Shown here: one piece after another, positions 34,261 through 46,383 of the stretch
How positions within the stretch are numbered: position 1 is the first letter of the stretch
Layout: each line of letters begins with the position of its first letter
Assembly (NCBI GenBank): GCA_007258455.2
Contig: VDFB02262720.1
Coordinates: forward strand, 18,976 to 82,975
DNA length: 64,000 nucleotides
Source of the DNA: Sequoia sempervirens
Lineage: Eukaryota > Streptophyta > Pinopsida > Cupressales > Cupressaceae
Direction: 5' to 3'
Program-made: the position numbers and the translations under genes
The notes under the pieces: model-generated
The model's input: only the letters and a program-made list of their open reading frames with translations
The model's database searches: none
Told to the model about the DNA's origin: nothing

Positions 34261-35929
34261 ATTATTTGTAAAAAAAACCCTTATAACAAGTATTTATCTG
34301 GAAGTAAATACAAATTTCTTCTACTATTAATCTGCTGGTAGTAAATAGAAAGATGGTCTTCTGCTATGTAATCGAGAGAATAAACAAAGTTAATGGGCTG
34401 CCGAACAGAATTAATCTGCCTACTGTAAACAGTTCTTACTACTTAATTTTTTGTTTAGATGCCTTTAACTGCATGCTTCAAATGTAGGCAGTCGATGTAA
34501 ATTTGATGTAGTATGGATAGAATGCTCATCAATGCCATTTTCCAAACATTTATTTTTTCTTATATGTCGGGCTTAAAAAAATAAAATAGTTCAAAAAAAT
34601 CATTTGGTAACGAGGCTGGGTCTGTCAAATTTCAAGTCTGCTGGAGAAAATGATAATGATTAACTTACAGAGAGTTAAAAACACAATACCAGCAGTCCAG
34701 CCAGTTTTTAGGGTAAGGTCTTCCTTAAAATCTCAGGGTATGTTGCTTAGCTTTTTTAGGAATATTTTAAAGTTCTTGGTCCCATGGATTTAATCTTGCA
34801 ATTCTGCTTAAAATTTTAAGCTCCAAAATTTAAGGAATCACTGTAGTGCTTTGATTAAAAATAATAAATAAATGAAAATTCTCTCATTTTTATTTTCTAA
34901 TAAGAATTTAAAATTTTAGATGAGAGACAAGTGGCATAAAAAACCTCCTAAGCTGTAGGGGCAATTTCTAACCCCAGCCCAATTTCACCAGCTGAAATAT
35001 TTATTCCTAAAAGGTAGGGGCTCCTATTTTTCTTGAAAAGATTCCAATTAATCCCGTCGCACAATTTTTTTTTCCCATGGGACCTCCTGCTCCATGAAAA
35101 TAGAAGCCCAAGTCCCCCATGGGACCATACAGGTAGTCTCTTAAAGTTAAAAGTTCATTTACCAAGTAGTAAGGTTAATGCAACAATGGAATTTTTTCAG
35201 CCAAGCACAGAGTTTAGCCGGAGGATTGGAAAGGTTTAGTTTTTTCCTCAGGTTTTTCATGACATAAAAATACAGAAATATAAATTTTGATTAATACATA
35301 AGGTAAATGGAAAGAAAAACCCATTTCTCTTTACATTTGTCTTATATATTAATCAAAATCTAAGTTGCCAGTTCTGGTTCGGATCCTTTTTCAGGTTTGA
35401 AGATTTGGTTGTTGGATCCAATATTTTTGAGGTTGCATTCATTTTGGATTTATCCACACAAAAAACATAAAAAAATAATAATCATATATATTTGTAATCT
35501 AAAAATAAGAATATTAAAACCAATATACATATTTCTTAATAACAAATGGATGTAAGATTATAAATATTAAAATATATATATTTGCAATATAAAAATAACA
35601 TTATTAAAAGCAGTGTCCATATTTCTTAATAGTTTTTAAATATATAGAAACAGTTATAAACTTATACAATATTAATAAATTTAATATATAATATAAATAA
35701 AATTGTAAATAAAGTTACTATTAATATATAATAATATATTATTAAATTAAAAAATTAATTGACATTAATTATTAATAAATTTAATAAAACATGAGTAGAT
35801 ATATGATATAATAGTAAAATAAAGTTAATATTAATATATTACTAATTTTATGAAATTAATTATTTTTTTTAATGAATAGTATTTAAAGTATCATTTTTGA
35901 AATTGTTACACATGTTCAACAAAAATGGT
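34261..35929. other. Intergenic, very AT-rich
   Basis: 35440-35880 is nearly pure A/T. No gene is supported. Confidence 0.5.
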
Positions 35930-37522
35930 GGGTGGAAATAGTCACCCCAAAGTTCAAACAAGGAAAAACTCAAAAAAAAACACAATTACATAAAGCTACT
36001 ACATTTGTGAGATCTAAAGTGTACACATGAGGGTCCCACCCATCATTATCTTCATTATCTTTACCATCATTTTTTATCTTCAACATCCCAAATAGGAGAA
36101 ATAGCAAGAACAAGCCAAGAGAGGCAAACCAGCAGTGCGGCTGCAACCATCCTCAATGAGCATAGTCTCTTTTCATAAGAGCTGAAGAAGCTTGAGAATG
36201 AACATCTTGGTTATCATGAGCAACCTAGCTCTGTCCTCGACAACACCCACAAGGCATAGACCGACCTTTGTTAGAGGTGGGATTCAAAGGAACCCTAGGA
36301 ACAATACATGAAGCATTACCCCAATGATCAAGTGGCTCCTAAGGTAAGCAACCTCAAGTGCAATCTTATTGGATTGCAGTAAATCTACATAAACCATTAG
36401 AGAAAATCACTAGAATAAAGCAAGAAGTTATGATCAACAAAACAACGAAAAATATAGCAGCTTTGTATTTTCCCAAATGCTAAAAAGAAATTCCACCTTA
36501 AAAGCATGCCAATTAGATTGTATCTGGAAGAGATTTTAGGCCAATCCTCTAACAACACCATATGCCAAGAAAAAGGCTTAGATCAAAAAGACTTTAAAAA
36601 ATTATGAATCTAGGTCCAAGTAGCTTGAGCACTTGGGAAAAGCCAAAAAAGATGCTTGAGAGATTCTTGATGACCACAAAAAGGACATTGGGGATCCAAA
36701 ATCCCCAAATGTGTTAACCTAGAACCAACAGGAAGGCCTTGGAAAAGAATACACCAAGCAAAATGAGTGAGCTTCAACTCAAGAATTGCTAACAAAATGG
36801 TGCAGAATCTATGTTACCAAACCATTAACGGAGATTGCAAAAGCTATCTCTCATTAAGATAAGCACCATAGGCAAATGAGGTGAAAATCAAGAGTAGCCT
36901 TTGAGAGGTTTGTAATTTCTAAATAGAGTATCAAGACATCATTTCTAATCTTCCCACCTTGGTTTGCAAGATCAAACTCCAATTTTGTGCACCATATCTA
37001 AAGGGATGGTATCAAGAACACTTTCAAAAGTTTCACGATCCTAATTGGATAAATGGCACTTAACTTTAGCTTTGGAGCAGATTAAAATGCTCTAGGTCAC
37101 TTTGGAAAAGAGATTTGGAAGAGTCTTGATCTCCTTTTTGAAAAACCTTAAGGTATGGACCCAAGGGGTCTTAGCAGAGGATGATCTAGGGAATGTAGAA
37201 TAGGAGAACACTAGATTAACTATTGATTAATTGAGAAGCCATTACAAAAGTCAAAGCCATTCCAAAGAAGCTAGGGCTTAATGGCTTCGCAAGCTTTTCA
37301 AATACTTTTCATTCAAAAGGTCCCTTGGATTTGAATTGGCTCTTTCATAATGAGAAGGGTATGAAATCCAATCCCTTTCCAAACTAGCCTCCCAAAAGGG
37401 ACACTAAAAGAAATGCAATGGCAAACCAAAAAAATTTCATGCCTTTAGAAGGGACCCGACAAGAAGAATAATAAACATGAGTGGCTGCCAAAATCTTGAA
37501 ACAAATTTGGAATTTCCCTATT

Positions 37523-37546
37523 AGAGAGAGAGAGAGAGAGAGAGAG
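37523..37546. repeat. (AG)n microsatellite
   Basis: About 12 AG units inside the LINE remnant. Confidence 0.95.
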
Positions 37547-37551
37547 GGAGG

Positions 37552-37711
37552 GAGTTAGTAACCCAATACACTAACTTCTTCTTGATTTTGGAAAAAACAA
37601 CTTGCTAAAGAGCAACTAAAGAAGCTTGAAAAGAGTTAGTAACCCAATACACTAACTTCTTCTTGATTTTGGAAAAAACAACTTGCTAAAGAGCAACTAA
37701 AGAAGCTTGAA
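37552..37711. repeat. 81-bp tandem duplication within the LINE
   Basis: 37552-37632 and 37633-37711 are almost identical. They start GAGTTAGTAACCC and run to GAAGCTTGAAAA. Confidence 0.95.
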
Positions 37712-39213
37712 AACCAAAAGGAATACCTAGAATATTTCTCCATGCCCGATCCATTTCCACTCATAAGAGTTCAGCTAAGGAGGCTTAGGAAGAAATGATC
37801 GTCTATAATATTGGGTTTTCAACCATTGAATGCTAAAATCAAAGGTTTTGTAAAAAATTGTCTAAATAATAAAGAGCTTGGTTAATGTCGTTTTCCCCTT
37901 TTAGAAGAGTGAGAAAGGAATCATGAACAAAACAGCCATTCACTAACTGAATCATGGAATTTGGTAAGGAGATACCTTTGATCAGTTTCTATGAAACATA
38001 ATGAGCTAAAAGATATCCAAAACTTTTTGCAGCAAACACATAGAGGGCAATAGCTAAAGGGAAACCCTAGAGGATATTAAAAAGGCCAAAAGCACTAGAT
38101 CGATGGCCATTGATAGTGAGACATGCTAAAGCATGAGAACTAATTGAATAAAATGAGAACCAAATCCTAAAGCTTGAAGCATGGCAAGGATAAAATGCCA
38201 CTCAATGCAATCATAAGCTTTGGTAAAAACTATTTTAATGAAAATAGCTTGGTAATGAGATCTTCAAGCCTATTCCACACCTTCCAAATCATAATAATGT
38301 TATCCAAAATATATTTAGACTTAATAAAGCTAGTCTGTTCGAGACACAATCTGAGGATGAAGATGGCACAACTTCAACACAAGAGCCTTGGCTATGATCT
38401 TGTAGTAGACATTAAGCAGTCTGATTAGCCTCCAATTGCAAATATCTTTAGGATCACTACACTTAGGTATGAATTTGCTATTTCCTTTGTTAATAATTTT
38501 TCTTAAGGAATTGGAATGAAAGGCTTCAAGATAAACTTTATGAAGATCCTCACCAACACAATCCCAAAGGGTTTTGTAAAATTCACAAGGAAAGCCATCA
38601 CAACTGGGAGCTTTGCCATTGGCCATAGTGTCAACAACTTCACAGAGGTCAACAATGGAGAGCAATTGGTCACCAAAAGCTCATTGCGAAGAAGAGATTG
38701 GACAAGGAAGGACCTTGAGGCACTCTTGTAAAGCATGCTCACATTTGAGAGAGTTCTTTTGAGCTTTGAAAACTTGTTCATAGTGTTGAACAAAGCTTGA
38801 AGAATATCTAGGAATCCCTAAATTGTTTGATACCCTAAGAGTCGTGATGAACATTAAGAGCTTGAAAGAGCTCTATAAAAGCTTTATTGCCCACCTTCAG
38901 TTAATGCAAGTGAGATTCAATTTGGCCACCACTAGCCAAATGATTATTAGCAATTTTCTTTTGATGGAAAAGCTCAACCACTTGCAATTGCAAAGTAGGA
39001 GTGAAGAGATCAGCTACAAGTGCCACAATTGCATGGCAAAGATCTAAGGTAGTGGCCTTGTATGCATGGTGGCATAATCTAGCTAGCTAGCAACCATAGA
39101 TGCAAAGGAAGGAGGTACACAGGATAGTACCATTCCACCAATCAATCCAACTTGTCTGCTAAGAAGGCCTAGGCTCAAGATTCCAAACTCAATGGATGTG
39201 GGCTGATGAATCA

Positions 39214-39419
39214 GCAAAGAGCTGTTAAGAAAAAACTGTGTTGCTAGGCTTGGGGAGAGCAATTTGCCATTCAATACAAAACCAGATAGGACAAAGATTG
39301 GAAAGAGTATGCTCCGGCAAAGAGCTGTTAAGAAAAAACTGCGTTGCTAGGCTTGGGGAGAGCAATTTTCCATTCAATACAAAACCAGATAGGACAAAGA
39401 TTGGAAAGAGTATGCTCCG
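39214..39419. repeat. 103-bp tandem duplication within the LINE
   Basis: 39214-39316 and 39317-39419 differ by only a few bases. Each begins GCAAAGAGCTGTTAAG and ends GTATGCTCCG. Confidence 0.95.
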
Positions 39420-39950
39420 GCAAAGGCTCTACCAAAAGAGGAAAACAATTGTCAAAGGAGAAAAAGGACTAAGCAAAAATCATGGCACAATCAAGCCATT
39501 TGTACACTCTATCAAACCCAGCCCAAAAATTGTTCCATGTAAACCAATGTAATGAGTATGGCGACGTTCCATATTAGGATAAAAGAGGCCCAATTTATTG
39601 TGAATAAAATACAAAGCTTCCCTTCAACCGATAACCCACTGCATGGGAAGAAAGCCATCTTTATCATAAGTCACCTCAACCATATTAAAGTCTCCGCACA
39701 AAACTCAAGTGGCAGCAAGCATTAAATCAACAATCCAACACCACAAAAAAGATCTATCCAAAGCGTCATTGGAACTGCAAGCATAAACATTAATAATGCC
39801 AAAAGAACGATTTTCAATATTCAAGAGGATCCAAATTACCATGTTGGTTAAATAGCATATCAAAACCCTTGCAAAATGCTGGAAATTATTAGAATAACCC
39901 AAGAAAACAGCAAATATAAGTCAAAAAAGTGTTGGTTTCGTGTTGGTGCT

Positions 39951-42032
39951 GCCAAATCTGCCCTAGTTCTATCTGGGTTTTCCTAGGTTCATCCAGGACA
40001 AACCAATTATCATATTTCCACACATTGCCAGGGTCATAAACTGCACCAATCAGAATCCAGATCGGGTACAGATCAAACCCGAATCCAAGGTCAAAATGAG
40101 TGGACCCGGTAACTTAGTTCAAGATTAATATTGTTGTTTGGCTCGATCATAACCTAAACTATGACCTCTAGAGGAGGGAAGTTAGTGGCTAGCTCAAATT
40201 TATGATGATTGCCAAACTGTTCTTCTCCTTATTTGAGAAACCTGCAACAATATTAATTCAACTTAATAAACTATTTCCACCCATCAAATATATTGAATGG
40301 TTAGGAATTGTTAGATTAGTGGAGTTTGTTTATAGCAGAGAATTTTAAATAATTCATGCTTTAATTAGAAGGTAAGCATTTTAAGGGATGACTTCATATT
40401 TAACATAAATTCTCATCTACTTGACGGAGTTCATAGCCTTAAGCGACAACAGTTTCCTTGTCAGGGCCAACCTTAAAGTGAGAAGCATTCTCTTCACAAA
40501 CAATCTAACTCGACTTTGGTAAGGGTAGAATTCTTCATAATTCTTAAACATATATAATGAAAAATAATAAACCTTCGAGATGATGCAGAGCATATACACA
40601 AAACTGAATTGCCAGACAAAAATTCAGAGTAACAATCAACTATGTTCAGTTTAATATAGCAAAGCATATAACAATTCTGGATTGCCAAACAAAAACTTTG
40701 AGAAGGTACTAATTTTGTTTAGTTTAATGTAGCCTCTATAATAATCATCCTAAAAAGTAATCAAAATTATGCTCACTGTTTGTGCTCACACACTGACCAT
40801 CCATTTTGCAATATAAGGATTTATGGAAGCTGTATTTGGTATATACACACCTTAGTCATTATAATCCTGGTGTATGCCCTGCTGTTGCCGTATATTATTG
40901 CTGTCCCTTAATCATTGGCAGCAAGGCACCAGAAATTTTCTTTATCTGCTCTTTGTGTCTGGGCTGGAGATGTTAAATTCAGATGCCCAAACCTGCTCAT
41001 AGCTGGTATCTGTTCAGATACATCTAAGAAACAACTACATTTGTTGCTGGAAATAAAAATTGGAGTTTCCAAGCCACAGAAAACTTGATAGGCGAAAACT
41101 AGCAGTGCAATAATGACAGTTTTGGTAAACAGATGATATTGGATATGGTCAACTAATTCACGAGATTATGTTCATATGGTTAATAGATGCTGGTACCCTT
41201 CTTCCAACTTTATGGAATCTGATTAGTATCTTAACCGATTTAAGTTAAAGAGGTTCTAAAAATTTTAGTCTCCAACATTTTTATTGCCATGAAATGATGT
41301 CCATGAACACATTCTTGCTGTAATTCTGTAAATTGATCCCCTTTTGTTTTACCCGGCTACATCATGAGAACTGCTGAACCTAAGGCACTATTGATTATGC
41401 AACTTCCATATCATCCAATCACTGAATCCAAACCATGAAATATACAAAATTCTGATTTTAAATTTCCAAAACAGCACTTCTAGATAAAGTGAATGATCTG
41501 GATCCCAGGTTGTGCAGGGGACAATCCTATCTTACTGAAAGACAAAATTATACAATATGCAAAGACAAACAAAAACGCAATTAACCAATACAAATTTGGC
41601 ACCAAATACTTTTGCAAATGTATGCTAAATCTATTCAATGTAGAAATGAATAGTTCAATAGAGTACAATGGGTGTATACATGTAGCAAAGTCGAAATTGA
41701 AGAATCTCATTACCAGAAAGGGTAAACACACAAACTGGTTTGCATAGACTTCTATATCTCCTAGATTGTTCTTTGGATCCCCAAATGTGAGGAGTTGAAT
41801 GTCTATATATTATTATATACAATATAGTTACATAAACATTACAAAGCAGTTATGAAATGGTTCATATACCACAACTGTTTGGCTTTCCAACTGCCAACAG
41901 TCGGATTTCTGATGGTTGGCTTTCCACATCCATGGTCTGCAGGTGAAATGGTGTGTAAGTGCCATGTGTGCTGAACTGTAGACTACATGGAAACTGCTGC
42001 ATGTTACACAAACTATGCTAGATGTTGCACAA
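39951..42032. other. Intergenic, no gene seen
   Basis: Short open frames without motifs; no defined repeats. Confidence 0.4.
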
Positions 42033-42308
42033 AGGACTGACAATGCTTGTGTAGTAGCACAAAGTGTTGCAAGTGCCTGCGCAAAGTACTGTCGACGCCT
42101 GTGCAAGGTTCTCTGAAGGTTGTGTGGCTGTGCTTTGATCACTGAGTCAACCATACTTGGGTCACGTATGGAGGACTGTCAATGCTTGTGTGGTAGTGCA
42201 TAGTGTTGCAAGTGCTTGCACAAAGTACTGTTAATGCCTGTGCAAGGTTCTCTGAAGGTTGTGGCTGTGCTTGGATCAGTGAATCAACCACACTTGGGCT
42301 ATGCTACT
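42033..42308. repeat. 139-bp tandem duplication
   Basis: Units start at 42033 and 42172 with AGGACTGNCAATGCTTGTG. Both contain CCTGTGCAAGGTTCTCTGAAGG and end around CAACCANACTTGGG, with minor differences. Confidence 0.9.
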
Positions 42309-42810
42309 ATTATACCAAAATAATCTACTTCAATTAATGTATTTTCTAATGTTTCAAAAGTAAAGGAACATAACCAAAATTTGAAGTAGCAATATTCAGT
42401 GTCAAGCATCAAAGCTGTGTAAAAACAATGTCTTGATCATCTAGGCAATATAGTTACCAAAAACTTCCCTGCCATCAAATGAAGAAAGTTGTGCAAATCA
42501 AAATCAAAGCAAGATATACAAGGTTTTGACAGTGATCTGATGAAAACTTAGTTTTGTTTTCCTTGCTGCATATTCCACATGAATCCTTCAGGGCATCCAC
42601 AAAATGTATTACTTTGCAAGTCATATGTTCTAAGAGTGATGGTAGACAAGTTCAAGGAATGCATGACAATAATTTTCTGCATGTTATAAGTTACACCTTT
42701 AAGATGTCAAAACTTCAGAAACAAAACCTAGTACATCAGCTATTGGTATGGTAGGTTGCAGTCTGGAGACGTATGCTGTGATGTAAGAAGCCAACAGAAA
42801 GAGATAAGAG
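42309..42810. other. Intergenic, flank of hAT element A
   Basis: No gene seen. Confidence 0.45.
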
Positions 42811-43238
42811 CTAAGTTACCGGATTCGTACCCACAGGCCTCGAACCCGGTTCGGGTGCGAACCCGGTACGGGTTCGCCTGTGGGTACGCGCTGGGTACGC
42901 ACAGGGTGCATGCCCAGCGAGTACCTTGCCCATAGGTACGCAGACCCGGGGGTACCAGCCGCGTACCCGGGCGAACCCTTGAGAACCCACAGCCCAGCAC
43001 TTAAAAAGTGGGCCCAAAAGTGAAAAAAAAACAATTTTTTAATTTCTATTTTGCCTCTTAACCCTAAAACGACCCAATATGAGGCCTTTCAACACTAAAA
43101 CATTTCATTTTTACCTCTCATTTTGCTCTCTCCATATTTTCTGTCCATCTTAGCATTTTGAAGGGAGGTGATTGCATTTGAAGGAGATCGATTGTGGAGT
43201 GGCAAATAGCTTCTACAAAGGAGATTTAAGTGTTCAAG

Positions 43239-43362
43239 GTATGCTTTTAAACCCTATTCTTCAATCTTTTGATGAATTTTTTTAAGTTTCTTAGTTTTTG
43301 ATGAATTTTTTCAAGTTTGTGAAGAAGTTTTTCAAAAAAAAAAAAATTCATTTTTTTTATAG
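43239..43362 (+). other. Putative 5'-UTR intron of the element A transposase gene
   Basis: Donor TTCAAG/GTATGC at 43239 and acceptor TTTTTATAG ending at 43362. The ATG follows 9 bases later. Element B has the same arrangement. Splicing is inferred. Confidence 0.6.
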
Positions 43363-43371
43363 ATTGCAACA

Positions 43372-45828
43372 ATGGCCAGTAGTCAAAGTTCAGTGGGTGG
43401 GGATGGAAGCCAAAAGTTCAAAATTGATAAAGGATCTCCTTTATGGAGACATACCACACGAATTTCACAAATTCCTGGAGGTGGGGGGTTTGTTTGGAAG
43501 TGTAATTTTTGCAATGTACAATATAATAGCTCCTACTACCGAGTGAAACTTCATTTTATGGGCCCTGGTGGTAAAGGGATTAATATGTGTGTGGGCCCAG
43601 ATAAGAAGGGGTTTTCTGCTGTACAAATAGCAGCATTTATAAAAGAACAAGAAGATGCTGACAATTCCATTGCAAGAGGAAAACAAACTAGTTATAGTTC
43701 CGGAAAGAAAAAAACAACATTACCCACTCATCAGATAGTTAGGCCCTCTAGACATCCCTTCTTGTCTATACCCTCTACGGAAGAAGAAGATGAAGAACCA
43801 GAAACCACCACCCGCAAGAGAGGTCCATTAGAGAAGGCATTTAAAATGGAGGCAAGAGATATTGCTGAAGAAAAAATTGCACGTTGCCTCTATGCCAATG
43901 GTCTTCCATTCAACTTGGTGAGATCACCATATTGGAAGGACATGGTGTCAGCAATAAATAGTGCACCTCCTGATTTCACAAGTCCTGGGTATGAAAAGGT
44001 GCGTACCACCTTATTGCAAAAAGAGAAGAAATATGTAGAGGCCCAACTAAAACCAATTAGAGATTCTTGGGTTGAAACAGGTGTATCTATTGTTTCCGAT
44101 GGATGGAAAGATTGCAAAAACCGTCCATTGATTAATGTTATTGCAGTGTCCCCCAAGGGGGCAATGTTTTTGAGGGCGGTTGACTGTGAAGGGCAAGTGA
44201 AAGATGCAATGTTCATTTCCAGGATTCTCATTGACTCCATAGAGATGGTGGGTAGTGAAAATGTTGTCCAAGTAATTACGGACAATGCAAAAGTTTGCAG
44301 GGCTGCAGGTGCTTTGGTAGAGGCCAGATATGAGCACATCTTTTGGACACCGTACTGTACACCCCTCAATTTGGTGATGCAAGCAATTGGCACCCAAATA
44401 GAGTGGGTGAAAGAAATATACCAGGAGTCTGAGGAGATCCAGATGTTTGTGACAAACCACCATATGTCACAAGCAATTTTCAGAACTTTTTCAACATTGG
44501 AATTGTTGAAGGTAAATTTTAAAATTTAATTTATTTAGTTTCATTTATCATTTATGTCATGTTTTACATAATTGAATAAAATAATTTTTTGCATTATTTA
44601 CATATTTTAAATGTGTTATTAACTTACTATTAACATGTTCTTAGGTTGCCGAGACCCGGTTTGCATCTCACACAATTGTTCTGAGACGACTTGTGAAGGT
44701 GAAAGATGCATTGAGTCAAATGGTTATTAGCAACCAATGGAGTATATGGAAGCAATCAAATTCAGAGAGGGCCCAAAAAGTCAAGGCATTGATCTTGAAT
44801 GACGATTGGTGGGATCGTGTGAATTATGTATTGGAATTCACCGAACCTATCATGTCTATGCTTCGGTTTGCTGATACAGATGAACCATGCTTGGGGGATG
44901 TCTATGATAGCATGGACACAATGTTGGAAAAAATAAAAATAGAAATACAAAAAAAAGAGAATGATCCTGAAGACACCTTGTACAAAAGGGTGGAAGCAAT
45001 TGTTCTTCATCGTTGGAACAAGATGACAACTCCATTGCACCTCCTTGCATATGCCCTATCTCCGAGGTACTATACCACTGAAGTACTTTCTATCCCAGGG
45101 AGAATACCGCCATATAGAGATGCTGAAGTTGCTAATGGGTATAAGACGGCATTTAGTAGAATGTTCAGTGATCCAGAAGTGCATGCAAGTGTCATGAGAG
45201 AATTTGGAATGTTTGTCACAGGAAAATCAAAAAATCATAATGCTTCTGTTGCTAGAGACCAATACAAAATGGATGGTCTTACATGGTGGTACCTTCATGG
45301 TCAAGATTATATGTACCTCCAACCTCTTGCAATCAAGATCCTCTCACAAGTAAGTTTTTTTTTTTTGGCCACTTGTATTGTAAAATTTAACACTTAACAT
45401 TCTTGAATTTATCTTGCATTTTTTTATTTTATTTTTAATTTTGTTGGTTTTCTCTCCAGGTTGCAAGCTCTTCTGCCGCTGAACGGAATTGGAGTACATA
45501 CTCCTTTATCCACTCAGTGAAGCGTAACCGGTTGGCTGCAAAAAGAGCTGAAGACTTAGTGTATATTCATTCCAATTTGCGTCTTCTGTCACGTAAGGAT
45601 CCTCAATACAGGCAGGGGGCAGCGAGGCTTTGGGATGTAGCACCCGAGTCTACTGACTTGGATGCAACCATTCAGGATCTTGCTAGAGCCACTATGGATG
45701 ATGTGGGTGATATTGATGACATATCACATGGTGTTGGATCCGCTTTGGGTTCAAATGATGATGATTTTGAAGTTGAAACCACTCAAAATCCAAGTCATGA
45801 TGATTCTGACAATCCTTTTGATGATTGA
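43372..45828 (+). CDS. hAT transposase A (three exons, 737 aa)
   Basis: Exons 43372-44511, 44645-45349 and 45460-45828 give one in-frame product. Introns (133 and 110 bp) start GTAAAT and GTAAGT and end TTCTTAG and TCTCCAG. BED-like zinc finger with C44, C47, H61 and C73 binds element ends. DUF659/RNase H-like core: first acidic residue D243 in VSDGWKD, second D304 in ITDNAKVC. The hAT dimerisation end is SSSAAERNWSTYSFIHS, with E623 as the probable third catalytic acid and W626. The tail is acidic. It is clearly related to transposase B but divergent. Oddity: the hAT-conserved C-x-H segment after the second Asp reads WTPYCTPLNL here, one residue shorter than in B and without the His, so activity may be lost. 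Expression and splicing are inferred from sequence. Confidence 0.88.
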
Positions 45829-46383
45829 TGAGCACATGAACAATGAACATTGAATCATGTTTCAATGTTTCATGAACTACATTTTGACTTTTGTAATTCA
45901 GTAATTTTATTTGAATATTTTTCAACTATCATTGGCATTTAATATTTATCTTTGGCATTTGGCATTGATCAATGATCAAGTATCATACTATGAAATGATT
46001 TAGTTTTACAATTGTAACAATTCTCTATGTTTCTCTTATATTTTTGTATATATAATACATATATATAGATTTATAATATATTAAATTATTAATATATATA
46101 TATATATATACACACGTACCCATACGTACCCAAACCCCTAAAAAATTTTTGCCCGTACCCACGTACCGGGTTCTCGTACCCGAACCCGTCCCCGAACCCG
46201 AACCGGTAACTTAGTAGATAACCATTGAAACCCAAGGCGTCTGGGTTTAGAGTGAAAAATCTGCTGCAAGCGATTATGGCACCCTATTGATGTTGAAAAT
46301 CACCTGAGATATCTGCAAGTATAGTTGCTGGAAACCCTGCTGAATGTGAACAAAGAGAGTCTTCAATGGAGCTTGGAAGAATG

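Larger units (their letters stand above)
35930..39950 (-). mobile_element. Decayed LINE (non-LTR retrotransposon), ORF2 region
   Basis: Minus-strand L1-type ORF2 remnant with domains in the expected order. Endonuclease (about 39950-39600): SFGIINVYACSSNDALDRSFLW, then LCGDFNMVEV with the catalytic GDFN. Reverse transcriptase (about 38670-37700): MANGKAPSCDGFPCEFYKTLW, FIPKCSDPKDICNWR and LLNVYYKIIAKAL. The expected catalytic [FY]ADD box reads FVHD near 37915. Zinc-binding RVT region (36795-36610): LTHFAWCILFQGLPVG, CPFCGHQESLKHLFW. Many stops and frameshifts make it dead. The 5' part (ORF1) is missing. The 3' part is repeated at 18255-19420. ORF2 normally supplies nicking and target-primed reverse transcription. 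Confidence 0.88.
42811..46214 (+). mobile_element. hAT transposon A, coding, with spliced transposase
   Basis: About 3.4 kb with a perfect 12-bp terminal inverted repeat CTAAGTTACCGG (42811-42822 and, inverted, 46203-46214). Both ends are GC-rich islands packed with GTACCC/GGGTAC motifs (about 42825-42975 and 46110-46200), in contrast to the AT-rich body. Such arrays are typical transposase-binding sites. The transposase gene lies between. A clean 8-bp target duplication is not present: the best match is GAGATAAG before and TAGATAAC after, imperfect and offset by 2 bp. So the exact termini are less certain than for element B. Confidence 0.85.

Noticed and set aside
42740..43034. Three overlapping minus-strand open frames rich in Gly/Pro/Arg/Thr
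   Set aside because: They are generated by the GTACCC repeat array at the left end of hAT element A.
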